31,531 nucleotides of DNA from positions 1 to 31,531 of the forward strand of contig CAAGLJ010000158.1 of assembly GCA_900770785.1 (NCBI GenBank), given 5' to 3'. The notes beneath the pieces were generated by a model. The model was not told the DNA's origin and searched no databases. It saw nothing but the letters and a program-made list of their open reading frames with translations. A program made the translations under genes and the position numbers. Positions 16,491-24,280 of this stretch are shown in pieces. Source of the DNA: Lachnospiraceae bacterium (GTDB lineage Bacteria; Bacillota; Clostridia; Lachnospirales; Lachnospiraceae). Each line of letters opens with the position of its first letter. The stretch's first letter is position 1.

Positions 16491-17210
16491 ATGATTCATG
16501 TTGCCATCTGCGATAAGAAAATTGAATTGACAAAGAAGATAGAAGAGATTTTGGTGAAGCTGTATGGTAACGGGGTCAGGGTATTTGTGTGTGAAAGTAT
16601 ATTTGCTTTGGAGAATCATGTCATAGACACTATGAAAGGGAACGTGGATATCCTCTTTGTGAATCTGGCAATGCCAGAAGGAGATGTGGTTGCCACAGTA
16701 GCCAGTATGCAGGCTGATTATCCGGATATTCAGGTTACCTTTATGGCAGAGGGAAAGCGACAGATAGGTGATATTTTTCGGGCCAATCCGGCCTATTTTT
16801 TATTAAAGCCGGTAGCGGAGCAGCATATTCAGGAAGCCATGAACCGTATGCTGGTTCGACTCCGTCGGGAGCGGAAAGAGCTTTGGGCCTTTGAAGGGCA
16901 GAAAGGACTGCTGGTCATCCCTAAGGAAGAAATTCTCTATGTGGAAAGCAATCGAAGGGAGATTACTATTGTATTAACCGGAAATCGAAGGGAAAAGGGC
17001 ATTGGAAAGATGAGTGATATGGAAGAAGGCCTGGGAGATGAGTTTATTCGCTGCCATCAGAGCTATATTGTCAATGCCAGTAAAATCTGGTGTATCAACA
17101 GTAAGGAAATTACCCTGTATAATGAAGAAACCGTACCTGTCAGCAGGCCGCGCTATAAGGCAACCCGGGCAGCCGTTTTAAAGTATATTGGCAGAGTGGA
17201 AATTGTTTAA
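16491..17210 (+). CDS. Orphan LytTR regulator with a degenerate receiver
   Basis: DNA-binding regulator of 239 residues, starting at ATG 16491 behind GAGGAGGAAGGG. The receiver fold is recognisable but lacks key residues: the acidic pocket is D8-K9-K10 instead of two or three acids, and the phosphoacceptor position holds Asn58 (LFVNLAMPEGD) instead of Asp; Lys106 (LLKPVAEQ) is kept. The LytTR domain (about 135-239) is intact, with ILYVESNRREITIVL, FIRCHQSYIVNASKIW and VPVSRPRYKATRAA. It probably acts without phosphorylation, either constitutively or through a ligand or expression level. No histidine kinase is adjacent. The nearest downstream gene, encoding a secreted protein 167 bases away with a complex leader, is the obvious candidate target, which is inference. 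Compare the LytTR regulator at 6525, whose receiver is complete. Confidence 0.93.
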   Translation: MIHVAICDKKIELTKKIEEILVKLYGNGVRVFVCESIFALENHVIDTMKGNVDILFVNLAMPEGDVVATVASMQADYPDIQVTFMAEGKRQIGDIFRANPAYFLLKPVAEQHIQEAMNRMLVRLRRERKELWAFEGQKGLLVIPKEEILYVESNRREITIVLTGNRREKGIGKMSDMEEGLGDEFIRCHQSYIVNASKIWCINSKEITLYNEETVPVSRPRYKATRAAVLKYIGRVEIV

Positions 17211-17240
17211 ATTACCTGAAAATGCAAAAAATACAATATT

Positions 17241-17270
17241 TTGGCAAAAAATGTCGAAAAAGTGTAAAAT
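17241..17270 (+). promoter_or_regulatory. Candidate promoter of the secreted-protein gene
   Basis: TTGGCA (17241-17246), 18 bases, then TAAAAT (17265-17270), in an A-rich context. This would give a leader of about 100 bases, containing a 9-codon ORF and a hairpin. The surrounding repeats of ATACAA (17231-17236 and 17271-17276, exactly 40 bases apart) could be regulator contacts, but I cannot match them to a LytTR consensus. Confidence 0.5.
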
Positions 17271-17300
17271 ATACAAAAAATTACAAATTGGAGAATAAAG

Positions 17301-17330
17301 ATGTTATTATGCAAAAAGATAACGTCATAG
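17301..17330 (+). CDS. Possible 9-codon leader peptide upstream of the secreted-protein gene
   Basis: ATG 17301 with GGAG at 17290-17293 encodes MLLCKKITS and stops at TAG 17328. It overlaps the 5' arm of the hairpin at 17319-17345, so ribosomes on it would disturb that stem. Such an arrangement could tune translation of the main gene. It is short enough to be chance. Confidence 0.25.
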   Translation: MLLCKKITS

Positions 17331-17345
17331 ACTAATGGGCGTTAT
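17319..17345 (+). promoter_or_regulatory. Leader hairpin before the secreted-protein gene
   Basis: ATAACG (17319-17324) and CGTTAT (17340-17345) are inverted repeats enclosing 15 bases, ending 17 bases before AGGAGG (17363-17368). Six base pairs with a large loop are weak alone; it might stabilise the mRNA or act as a protein site. Confidence 0.3.
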
Positions 17346-17377
17346 AAAAAAGCTTATTACACAGGAGGAGAAAAAAG

Positions 17378-18028
17378 ATGAAAGCAAACATCATCAAAAG
17401 AATGCTTTGTGGTGCTTTGGCATTAAGCTTGGTATTAGCACCCAGCATGAGCACATTGGCAACTACCGGTGCAGGTAACGTACCTGGAAATACTGTTGTA
17501 GCAGAGGCTACTACAGGAGAAGTTCAGGAAACAGCAACAGCACCTACCGTTGCTTACACAACTACCAGCAATGCAGCAGGTGTTACCAGCCAGGTGGGCG
17601 GTGTATATGTTCTGAGAAGAGGTATTGGCGTAGCTATTACCACCCCTGCAAGCACAATCGCAGCTAACTATGGTCTGGCAGCTGGTGAGAGAGCGTTCGT
17701 TAAAGCAATGGATATGGACGTTAGAAAGAGCAATCTGGCTTATCAGTGCATGACTAACACAGCAGCAGCTTATGGTGCAACGATTGTTGGTACAGTTAAT
17801 TTAGAACTTGGTAAAATGTCAGGCGGAAGATACTCTCTGTTAGAAGCAGGTGCAGAAGTTCCTGTAACCTTCAGTGTTCCCAGAGCCGCACAGGGACAGA
17901 GAATCGGCGTTATCCGTGTTCAGGAAGGTGGAGTTGTGACCTTGTTTGAGGATATGGATACCAATCCTGCAACTGTAAGCTTCAATATCACTGGCGGTGC
18001 TGGTGCATATGCAATCATTGCTTACTAA
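17378..18028 (+). CDS. Secreted protein of unknown function
   Basis: I do not recognise a family. The 216-residue protein has a clear Sec signal peptide (basic KANIIKR, then hydrophobic CGALALSLVLAP), with cleavage likely near residue 28 (STLA-TT). A Thr/Ala/Val-rich low-complexity stretch (about 29-68) leads to a globular part (about 70-216) rich in Gly, Val, Ala and aromatic beta-type segments (VGGVYVLRRGIGVAITTPAS, then VTFSVPRAAQGQRIGVIRVQ), ending SFNITGGAGAYAIIAY. There is no LPXTG signal, no C-terminal anchor, no lipobox and only one Cys (in AYQCMT) after the signal. The ribosome binding site AGGAGG is ideal, the codon choice looks narrow, and a strong terminator follows, all suggesting abundant expression as a single gene. 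It lies between a LytTR regulator and a glycan cluster, so a cell-surface role is plausible. Function unknown. Confidence 0.88.
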   Translation: MKANIIKRMLCGALALSLVLAPSMSTLATTGAGNVPGNTVVAEATTGEVQETATAPTVAYTTTSNAAGVTSQVGGVYVLRRGIGVAITTPASTIAANYGLAAGERAFVKAMDMDVRKSNLAYQCMTNTAAAYGATIVGTVNLELGKMSGGRYSLLEAGAEVPVTFSVPRAAQGQRIGVIRVQEGGVVTLFEDMDTNPATVSFNITGGAGAYAIIAY

Positions 18029-18103
18029 TTTATCCGTTTAAGTTTTTGAAGATAAGCTATTGTTCAGAATACTTATAGATAAATAAAGAGTGAATAGAAA
18101 AGA

Positions 18104-18138
18104 GAAGAAGCGGTAAGCTTTTACCGCTTCTTTTTTTT
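18104..18138 (+). terminator. Strong Rho-independent terminator after the secreted-protein gene
   Basis: AGAAGCGGTAA (18106-18116) and TTACCGCTTCT (18121-18131) form a perfect 11-bp stem (12 with the flanking A-T pair) around a 4-base loop, followed by a run of eight T from 18131 onward. The next gene's GTG lies only 12 bases past the T-run, and I see no good promoter between, so readthrough or control at this hairpin may set expression of the glycan cluster. Confidence 0.95.
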
Positions 18139-18150
18139 AGAGGTAACAGG

Positions 18151-19878
18151 GTGAAAAGTATACTGAAGGTGAAAAAAGAATATCTATATATGGCATTCAT
18201 CCTGCTGCTTATTGCCGGAATTTACGGATATGGAATCACCCGTATCTATGGAATGAGTATCTATCCCGATGAATTTGGTTATTGGGCCAGTGCGGCATCC
18301 GTCCTGGGCTGGGACTGGTCACAGATTGCCTCGCTGGGTTCCTATTATTCTTTTGGATATAGCCTTATTTTGCTACCGATTCTGAAGTTTAGCGGCGATT
18401 CGGTTATAGCCTATAAAATAGCAGTTACGGTGAATGTTGTCCTTTTGTGTGTGGCTTTCTTTTTACTTATGGGAATGGTCAGAAGATTATTTCCAGAGGT
18501 AGAAAAGGAGAGAGGCATATTTTTTGCCGGTATTACAGTACTGTATCCGGCATGGTTATATTATATGCAGACTACGCTGGCAGAAGCGATGCTTATCTTT
18601 ATGGTGATTCTTACCGCCTATCTGTTGCTTCGCCTAATGGAAAAGCCCAGAGTGATTACCGGGATTCTTCTGGCACTAGCGATTGTATATACATACACCC
18701 TGCATATGAGGGCGGTGGGGGTGGTCATTGCCTGTGGATTAACAATATTATTATGGGGGATTCTTACTCCTGGAACCAGAAAGAAGGTATGCCTTTTTCT
18801 GGTCATTTTGTCGTTGGCCTTAATGGCTACATTTGTATGGAAAGAAATGATCCAGCAGTCGGTATATTCAAACAGTGGAAAAGAGGTTTTGAATGTAAAT
18901 GACTACGGTGGTCAATTAAATAAATTAAAAGTTCTGTTTACTACAGCGGGAATAAAAAATTTTGCTGTAAATATGGCGGGAAAGTTTCTTTATATGGGCT
19001 TTGCCAGTGGCGGACTCGTTTACTGGGGGCTTGGCTGGTGTATAGTACAGGGAAAAGAATTGGTACAGAACATCAGAAGGAAGGATAAAGGGAAAGCAGC
19101 TAACTGGCTTGGCATATATATTCTTTTAATGGCTGCAGCTCAGCTGGGAATTTGTGGAATCTATACGGTTGGTGCTAAAGGGCCAGATTGGATTATCTAT
19201 GGTCGGTACATTGAGCTGATCATACCTGTACTGAGTTTTTTTGGAGTATGTATGCTAAACCAAAGCAAGCATATTTTTCGGGGACAGGGGCTTATTCTTG
19301 GCATTTACAGTATAATGGCGGGGGTCTGCCTGTTTGCCTGCAAAGACATGGGGGCTGGTCATATTCGGGGAGAACATTCTGCTCTGACCAGTATTTTTAT
19401 CGGGGAAGGAGAAGTAGCTCCCAAGGTGTTCTTTGGTAAGGTATGGCTGGCTGGCATAGTAGTTGGGGGTGTAATTACCGTACTTATATGGTACAGCCGG
19501 CAGAAAAAAATCAGAACGTGGATACTTATGCTCATTATGGTGGCGGAGATTTTAACGGGAATCAAAATAAGTCAATTGTATGTATACAGCAGCAACCAAA
19601 ATATGCGTATGGATATCACTATGACAAATGTGCTGAGAGAAAGGGATGATTTAGGAGAGCAGATTCTCTTTCTTAAGGAGGGCAGTGATAAGTGGATTGG
19701 CTTTTTGCAAATGCAGCTGAGAGAACAAAGTATTATTGTAATAGAGCCGGCAGAGCTGGAGGGACTGGATACTCAAAATACCCTTATACTGGCGTATTAT
19801 AATAGTAAATATCTGGATAAATTGGAAGAATTATACAAGCACCAGGTTATGGCGGACGTGTATAATGTATTTTACTAG
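18151..19878 (+). CDS. GT-C fold membrane glycosyltransferase (PMT/ArnT/GT39-like)
   Basis: Polytopic membrane protein of 575 residues, with about eleven hydrophobic segments and a soluble C-terminal tail (about 490-575). The first extracytoplasmic loop carries YPDEFGYW with Asp40-Glu41, the acidic motif used by GT-C enzymes that take a sugar from a polyprenyl-phosphate donor and attach it outside the membrane. The neighbouring gene encodes a GtrB/DPM1-like enzyme that makes such donors, supporting a two-step system (donor synthesis, then transfer to a surface polymer or protein). The start GTG 18151 follows AGAGGT. It lies just behind a terminator. A diverged homologue of nearly equal length lies at 24356. 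Acceptor and sugar are unknown. The base composition resembles the upstream part of the window. Confidence 0.85.
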   Translation: MKSILKVKKEYLYMAFILLLIAGIYGYGITRIYGMSIYPDEFGYWASAASVLGWDWSQIASLGSYYSFGYSLILLPILKFSGDSVIAYKIAVTVNVVLLCVAFFLLMGMVRRLFPEVEKERGIFFAGITVLYPAWLYYMQTTLAEAMLIFMVILTAYLLLRLMEKPRVITGILLALAIVYTYTLHMRAVGVVIACGLTILLWGILTPGTRKKVCLFLVILSLALMATFVWKEMIQQSVYSNSGKEVLNVNDYGGQLNKLKVLFTTAGIKNFAVNMAGKFLYMGFASGGLVYWGLGWCIVQGKELVQNIRRKDKGKAANWLGIYILLMAAAQLGICGIYTVGAKGPDWIIYGRYIELIIPVLSFFGVCMLNQSKHIFRGQGLILGIYSIMAGVCLFACKDMGAGHIRGEHSALTSIFIGEGEVAPKVFFGKVWLAGIVVGGVITVLIWYSRQKKIRTWILMLIMVAEILTGIKISQLYVYSSNQNMRMDITMTNVLRERDDLGEQILFLKEGSDKWIGFLQMQLREQSIIVIEPAELEGLDTQNTLILAYYNSKYLDKLEELYKHQVMADVYNVFY

Positions 19879-19903
19879 AAGAAAAAGAAAGGACTAACGA
19901 CAG

Positions 19904-20917
19904 ATGAAGCTGATTATACAGATTCCCTGCTATAATGAAGCAGAAACACTGGAGATAGCATTGAATGACTTGCCTAAAGAGATTTCCGGAGTGGATGAGA
20001 TTGAATATCTGATTATTAATGATGGCAGTAAAGATAATACGGTAGAGGTGGCCCGTCGTTGGGGAGTCCATCATGTGGTGAATTTCAAACAGAACAAAGG
20101 ACTGGCAAAGGGATTTATGGCAGGACTGGATGGCTGCCTTAAAAATGGGGCTGATATCATCGTCAATACGGATGCTGACAACCAGTATTGTGCAGATGAT
20201 ATTGAGGCGTTGATTCGTCCGATTCTGGAAGGAAAGGCCGATATGGTTATTGGAGCAAGACCTATTGATGAAACGGAGCATTTTTCTTTTATCAAGAAGA
20301 AGCTGCAGCATTTCGGAAGCTGGGTAGTAAGAAAGGCATCGAATACGGATATCCCGGATGCTCCCAGCGGGTTCAGGGCATTTTCCAGGGAAGCAGCTAT
20401 GCGGATTAACGTAGTAAACGATTATACATATACCTTGGAAACCATCGTTCAGGCAGGCAGAGAGAGGATTCCCATTACCAGCGTGCCGATTCGAACCAAT
20501 GGAGAGCTTCGCCCTTCCAGACTGTTCAACAGTATCTGGGGCTATGTAAAGAAGAGTATGCTGACCATTATCCGGGCTTACATGATGTATAAGCCGCTGA
20601 AGTGCTTCTTCTTCGTGTCACTGCCGCCTATTCTGATTGGCTTGGGAATAGGATTCAGATACCTTTACTTTATGGCAGCAGGTGTTGCCGGGGGCCATGT
20701 ACAGTCCTTGATTCTGGCCTGCACGCTGATTATTATGGGGTTTGTGACCATGGTAGTAGGACTTCTTGCAGATGTAATTGCGGCCAATCGGAAGCTGCTG
20801 GAGGATACGCAGTATCATGTGAGGAGAGCTGAGTATGATGCTTTGTATCGAGGAAATATGAAAAAGAGAATACTTAATGATAAAATGGAAACCCCAAATG
20901 GGAGCATGGCTGTATGA
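19904..20917 (+). CDS. GtrB/DPM1-like polyprenyl-phosphate glycosyltransferase (GT2)
   Basis: Family 2 glycosyltransferase of 337 residues that probably joins a sugar from a nucleotide sugar to undecaprenyl phosphate at the inner membrane face. The GT-A domain (about 1-225) begins LIIQIPCYNEAETLEIAL; it contains LIINDGSKDNTVEVARRWG, the metal-binding Asp90 and Asp92 in NTDADNQY, and DAPSGFRAFSREAA. Two C-terminal membrane helices (about 235-255 and 265-290) match GtrB-type proteins. The start ATG 19904 has AAAGGA at 19888-19893, 25 bases after the GT-C gene. Its stop overlaps the next gene's start as ATGA. Product and sugar identity cannot be read from the sequence. It likely supplies one or both GT-C proteins of the cluster. 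Confidence 0.92.
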   Translation: MKLIIQIPCYNEAETLEIALNDLPKEISGVDEIEYLIINDGSKDNTVEVARRWGVHHVVNFKQNKGLAKGFMAGLDGCLKNGADIIVNTDADNQYCADDIEALIRPILEGKADMVIGARPIDETEHFSFIKKKLQHFGSWVVRKASNTDIPDAPSGFRAFSREAAMRINVVNDYTYTLETIVQAGRERIPITSVPIRTNGELRPSRLFNSIWGYVKKSMLTIIRAYMMYKPLKCFFFVSLPPILIGLGIGFRYLYFMAAGVAGGHVQSLILACTLIIMGFVTMVVGLLADVIAANRKLLEDTQYHVRRAEYDALYRGNMKKRILNDKMETPNGSMAV

Positions 20918-21969
20918 GATGTGGGATAACAGGGAGCAATAGGCGGATTGATTTAGACATTGCCAAAGGAATTGGTGCGATTTTAGTTGTATGGGCTCAC
21001 ATAGATGGAGTTTTTAGTGAATACATAAATCAATTCCATATGCCACTGTTTTTTTTTATTTCAGGTATTCTCTTTTCGAAAAATAAAGAGAAAAGTGGCA
21101 GCTATGTGAGGAGAAAAATAAAGGCATATTTGATACCATTCTGGAAGTATAACTTTATGTTTTTTCCAATCTTCTTCTTACTATACTATAGGAATGACTA
21201 TGAACTTAAGATAGCATTAAAATGGTTGGGCGAAATTTTATTTACAGTAAATAAAGTACCATTTCTTGGAGCTACCTGGTTTTTAGCTTCCTTATTTTGG
21301 ATATGTATATTTTATAAACTAATATATGATTTCTTGGAAAGGTTTCCTAAAAGAGACCTGATACTGTGGGGAGGGGCGTTTATAGTATTGATAGTCGGAT
21401 TATGCACAAATTTGCCATATCGCCAAAGTAGAACTTTAATTTGTAGCTTTTTTTATGTGGCGGGATATTTATACGAAAAATATTTATCTATCAGAATTAA
21501 AGAAAACAGCCTGTTGGCAGGTATGAGTTTGCTATTTTTTTGCATTGAGGCTAGATATAATTATGTTTATTTAGGTAGTGGGGAGATAAAAAATAAACTG
21601 ATGTTTGTCTTGGGTGCTTTGGCGATGACTTTTTTTATTCTATTTTTCTCTAATAAATTAAGGAAATGTAAATTGTTATTGACTAAAATTATAGTAATGA
21701 TAGGAGAGCATAGTCTGGATTTATTAGTGTGGCAATTTCTCGCATTTCGAATTGCAATATGTATTCAGATAGTTGTTTTAGGGCTAGAGACTAAAGCTTT
21801 GATAGCATTTCCAGTATACGATTCAAAAGGTATTTGGTTTGTATTATATTTACTTTGTGGTGTGTATGGTTCTATTATGTGTCAAAAAATTTTCGATTAT
21901 TTTGAGTGCCTGATTAGAAGTAGAGGTTGGCGGAAAATGGAGAGAAATTGTAATAGATATAATATATAA
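20914..21969 (+). CDS. Acyltransferase family 3 membrane protein
   Basis: Integral membrane acyltransferase, 351 residues with about ten hydrophobic segments, of the type that O-acetylates surface polysaccharides (OafA/WecH/NodX branch). The conserved start RIDLDIAKGIGAILVVWAHI is followed by the hallmark HMPLFFFISGILFSKNK (about 43-58), where the His belongs to the active site. Unlike OafA, it lacks an extra SGNH domain. It begins at ATG 20914 in a 4-base ATGA overlap with the glycosyltransferase, so translation is coupled. The gene is visibly more AT-rich than its upstream neighbour, and this marks the beginning of the AT-rich part of the window. It probably decorates a lipid-linked repeat unit or the finished polymer; the acceptor is unknown. 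Confidence 0.9.
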   Translation: MRCGITGSNRRIDLDIAKGIGAILVVWAHIDGVFSEYINQFHMPLFFFISGILFSKNKEKSGSYVRRKIKAYLIPFWKYNFMFFPIFFLLYYRNDYELKIALKWLGEILFTVNKVPFLGATWFLASLFWICIFYKLIYDFLERFPKRDLILWGGAFIVLIVGLCTNLPYRQSRTLICSFFYVAGYLYEKYLSIRIKENSLLAGMSLLFFCIEARYNYVYLGSGEIKNKLMFVLGALAMTFFILFFSNKLRKCKLLLTKIIVMIGEHSLDLLVWQFLAFRIAICIQIVVLGLETKALIAFPVYDSKGIWFVLYLLCGVYGSIMCQKIFDYFECLIRSRGWRKMERNCNRYNI

Positions 21970-22006
21970 ATGGATTTAATCATAATGGATAAAGCAAATA
22001 ATAATG

Positions 22007-22097
22007 AATGTCCCAGTGAATTTACTAACTGACTTTCCTGCCTATGAAAGTAGGAGGGGGGGCTGATATATGTAGTACATGGAATCTATGGGACATT
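22007..22097 (+). repeat. Inverted-repeat-bounded intergenic element
   Basis: In the 177-base gap (21970-22146), AATGTCCCA (22007-22015) and TGGGACATT (22089-22097) are perfect 9-base inverted repeats. They enclose a smaller hairpin, ACTTTC (22031-22036) with GAAAGT (22045-22050 plus T22051), and a run of seven G (22056-22062) in otherwise AT-rich DNA. A 28-codon frame from ATG 22044 (MKVGGGADICST...) lacks a recognisable product. It could be a structured RNA, a small transposon remnant or gene debris. I see no transposase. Confidence 0.35.
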
Positions 22098-22146
22098 GGC
22101 TCAGAATGGAGTTATAACTTGAGAAAGTGAAAACAGGATTGAAGGG

Positions 22147-23154
22147 ATGGATTTAAAAGAGCTTGTTAAAACTAAGAAGATTTTATTTGTAACAACTAAG
22201 AATATTGATTACATAAGAAATACACAGGAGATTAGACTGCTGGAAGAAAATGCTGCAAGTCTTGATTTAATTTATTCTAATCGAAAGAATTATTTATCAA
22301 GAATACTTTCTGTATGGAAACAGATTAGTAGGAACACTGTCCACGATAAGGATATCATTTTTATTGGATTTGCACCTCAGCTTATTGTTCCGTTTGTGGG
22401 AAAAAGGCTCAAAGGAAAGATGGTTGTTATAGATTTTTTTATTTCTGTATATGATACGGTGATTTGTGATCGAAAGAAATTTAGAGAGGGAGGCCTTGTT
22501 TCAAAGTTGTGTCATAAGCTGGATGAATATACGTTGAAGAGAGCTGACTATGTAATTACAGATACAAAGGCACACGCAGATTTTTTTGTTACAGAATTTG
22601 GCGGAGATAAAGAACGGCTTGAAACAATATACCTTGAAGCGAATTCTAAGATATATTATCCAAGACCTCAGAATAAGCCAGAAAAGTTAAAAGATAAATT
22701 TGTAGTATTGTATTTTGGGAGCATACTTCCTGTACAGGGAGTTGATATTGTGCTTGGAGCTATCAAAGAGTTAAGAAATAAAGAGGATATCTATTTCGAT
22801 ATTATTGGGCCTATTCCCTCCAAATATAATAAACCAATTCAAGATAATGTGTTATACACGGACTGGCTTACACAGGAGGAATTAGCAGAGCGTATTGCTA
22901 ATGCGGATCTGTGTTTGGCGGGGCATTTTAGTGGGAGTATAGATAAAGCAAAAAGAACAATACCAGGCAAAGCATATATCTACGAAATGATGAGAAAAAC
23001 AATGATACTGGGAGATAGTATAGCAAACCATGAACTGTATAAAGAAGATGATAGACATAAATTTATCCCAATGGGATCAGTTCGTAATTTAGTAGAAAAA
23101 ATCATGGAGGTATGTTCTAGTGAGAGTTCTATTTATATCGACAGAAGATGCTAA
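22147..23154 (+). CDS. GT4-like glycosyltransferase
   Basis: Predicted cytoplasmic glycosyltransferase of the GT-B fold, 335 residues. The N-terminal half (KKILFVTTKNIDYIRNTQEI, then DIIFIGFAPQLIVPFVGKRL) resembles the acceptor domain, with YVITDTKAHADFF at the domain junction. The C-terminal donor domain has VVLYFGSILPVQGVDIVLGAI, IYFDIIGPI, TQEELAERIANADLCLAGHF and the family 4 end motif IPGKAYIYEMMRK, where the Glu contacts the nucleotide sugar. It starts at ATG 22147 (AGGA at 22135-22138). The last 35 bases overlap the next gene in another frame. It likely adds one sugar to a lipid-linked repeat unit. Specificity cannot be inferred. Confidence 0.87.
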   Translation: MDLKELVKTKKILFVTTKNIDYIRNTQEIRLLEENAASLDLIYSNRKNYLSRILSVWKQISRNTVHDKDIIFIGFAPQLIVPFVGKRLKGKMVVIDFFISVYDTVICDRKKFREGGLVSKLCHKLDEYTLKRADYVITDTKAHADFFVTEFGGDKERLETIYLEANSKIYYPRPQNKPEKLKDKFVVLYFGSILPVQGVDIVLGAIKELRNKEDIYFDIIGPIPSKYNKPIQDNVLYTDWLTQEELAERIANADLCLAGHFSGSIDKAKRTIPGKAYIYEMMRKTMILGDSIANHELYKEDDRHKFIPMGSVRNLVEKIMEVCSSESSIYIDRRC

Positions 23155-24280
23155 ATATGGGGCTCCTAAGTCTATGCAAAAACTAATGCAGACATTGAGG
23201 CAAGAGCATAATGTAGAATGTGTATTACTAACCAAAAAAAGGAATCTTCTTAATGAGTGGTGTGATGAACAAGGGATAGAGAACTATGCGTTTAATTATA
23301 GAGACATTATGGCTGGAGATAGTTATGAGACATGGTGGCTTAACACTATGAAGCATATTGTGAAGTACTTTAGATATATTAAAGGCAGTGTCACACAAAA
23401 GAATATAGATAAGTTATCAATGGATTTTTCTAAAATTGACCTGATTCATTCCAATAGTAATAGAGTAGATATAGGAGCATATATAAGTGTAAAATATAAT
23501 ATTCCTCATATATGGCACCTTCGTGAAATGGACGAAGGAACCAAAAATATGCATTACTACCGTAAGGATTGGGCAGAGTATATGAATAAATCAGCGGTGT
23601 GCTTTATAGCAATTACTGAGGCTGTGAGGGATTCATGGATACGTAATGGTTTAGATAGAAGTAGAATCAAAGTTGTCTATAATGGAATTGATCCTGAGAA
23701 TATAATACCAAGAAAAGGTGAAATTTTATCAGGTGAGAAGATAAAAATTGCCGCAGTGGGAAGGATAGAGCGTGCTAAGGGGCAGATCGACATTATTAAT
23801 GCTTTGTGTAAAATGCCAGAAGATGAACAAAAACATTTTCAGTTGGATTTTATAGGTGAGGCATATGCAGACTATAAAAAGTTATTAACTGATAGAATTA
23901 AAACAGAAAAGTGCAAATCTGAAATTAATTTTCTGGGTTACTGCGAGAATATAGGCGAAATATTACAACAATATGATATTGGTATAACTTGCTCTGCGGC
24001 AGAGGCTTTTGGTAGAACGACGGTCGAATATATGATGGCAGGATTGCTGACTATAGCATCTGATACAGGTGCCAACAAAGAGTTGATAAAGGACAAAGAA
24101 ACAGGGTTAATTTATTCTTATGGAAATGGAGAGGAACTTGCACATCTGCTACATAGTGTGGTTGAAAAGAGGAGTGAGTATATTGCTATCGCATCTATGG
24201 GAGAGAAATATGCTCGAAATAGATTTTGCTCTGGCAATAATGCAGAAGGTGTATGGGAGATATATAGGAGTGTAGTATAA
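23120..24280 (+). CDS. GT4 glycosyltransferase
   Basis: Family 4 GT-B glycosyltransferase, 386 residues, presumably acting in the cytoplasm on the lipid-linked repeat unit. The N-terminal motif is MRVLFISTEDAKYGAPKSMQ; the linker region contains CFIAITEAVRDSWIRNGLDR and VVYNGIDPENI. The donor half has IAAVGRIERAKGQIDIINAL, INFLGYCENIGEILQQYDIG, and the nucleotide-sugar motif CSAAEAFGRTTVEYMMAGLL with its paired Glu residues. It starts at GTG 23120 with GGAGG at 23106-23110 inside the preceding gene, giving an unusually long 35-base overlap. Because the ribosome binding site and conserved N-terminus both fit, I accept the overlap as real and not as a frameshift. The sugar is unknown. Confidence 0.93.
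   Translation: MRVLFISTEDAKYGAPKSMQKLMQTLRQEHNVECVLLTKKRNLLNEWCDEQGIENYAFNYRDIMAGDSYETWWLNTMKHIVKYFRYIKGSVTQKNIDKLSMDFSKIDLIHSNSNRVDIGAYISVKYNIPHIWHLREMDEGTKNMHYYRKDWAEYMNKSAVCFIAITEAVRDSWIRNGLDRSRIKVVYNGIDPENIIPRKGEILSGEKIKIAAVGRIERAKGQIDIINALCKMPEDEQKHFQLDFIGEAYADYKKLLTDRIKTEKCKSEINFLGYCENIGEILQQYDIGITCSAAEAFGRTTVEYMMAGLLTIASDTGANKELIKDKETGLIYSYGNGEELAHLLHSVVEKRSEYIAIASMGEKYARNRFCSGNNAEGVWEIYRSVV

Noticed and set aside
17231..17286. Repeated ATACAA/TACAA words as LytTR binding sites
   Set aside because: The words are simple A/T-rich sequence at spacings of 40 and 10 bases and do not match the paired sites I know for LytTR regulators; a motif scan would be needed.
17378..18028. Secreted protein as substrate of the radical SAM maturase
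   Set aside because: Its only Cys after the signal peptide (AYQCMTNT) does not fit the C/S-x-P/A-x-R maturation motif, and no Ser in a fitting context was seen.
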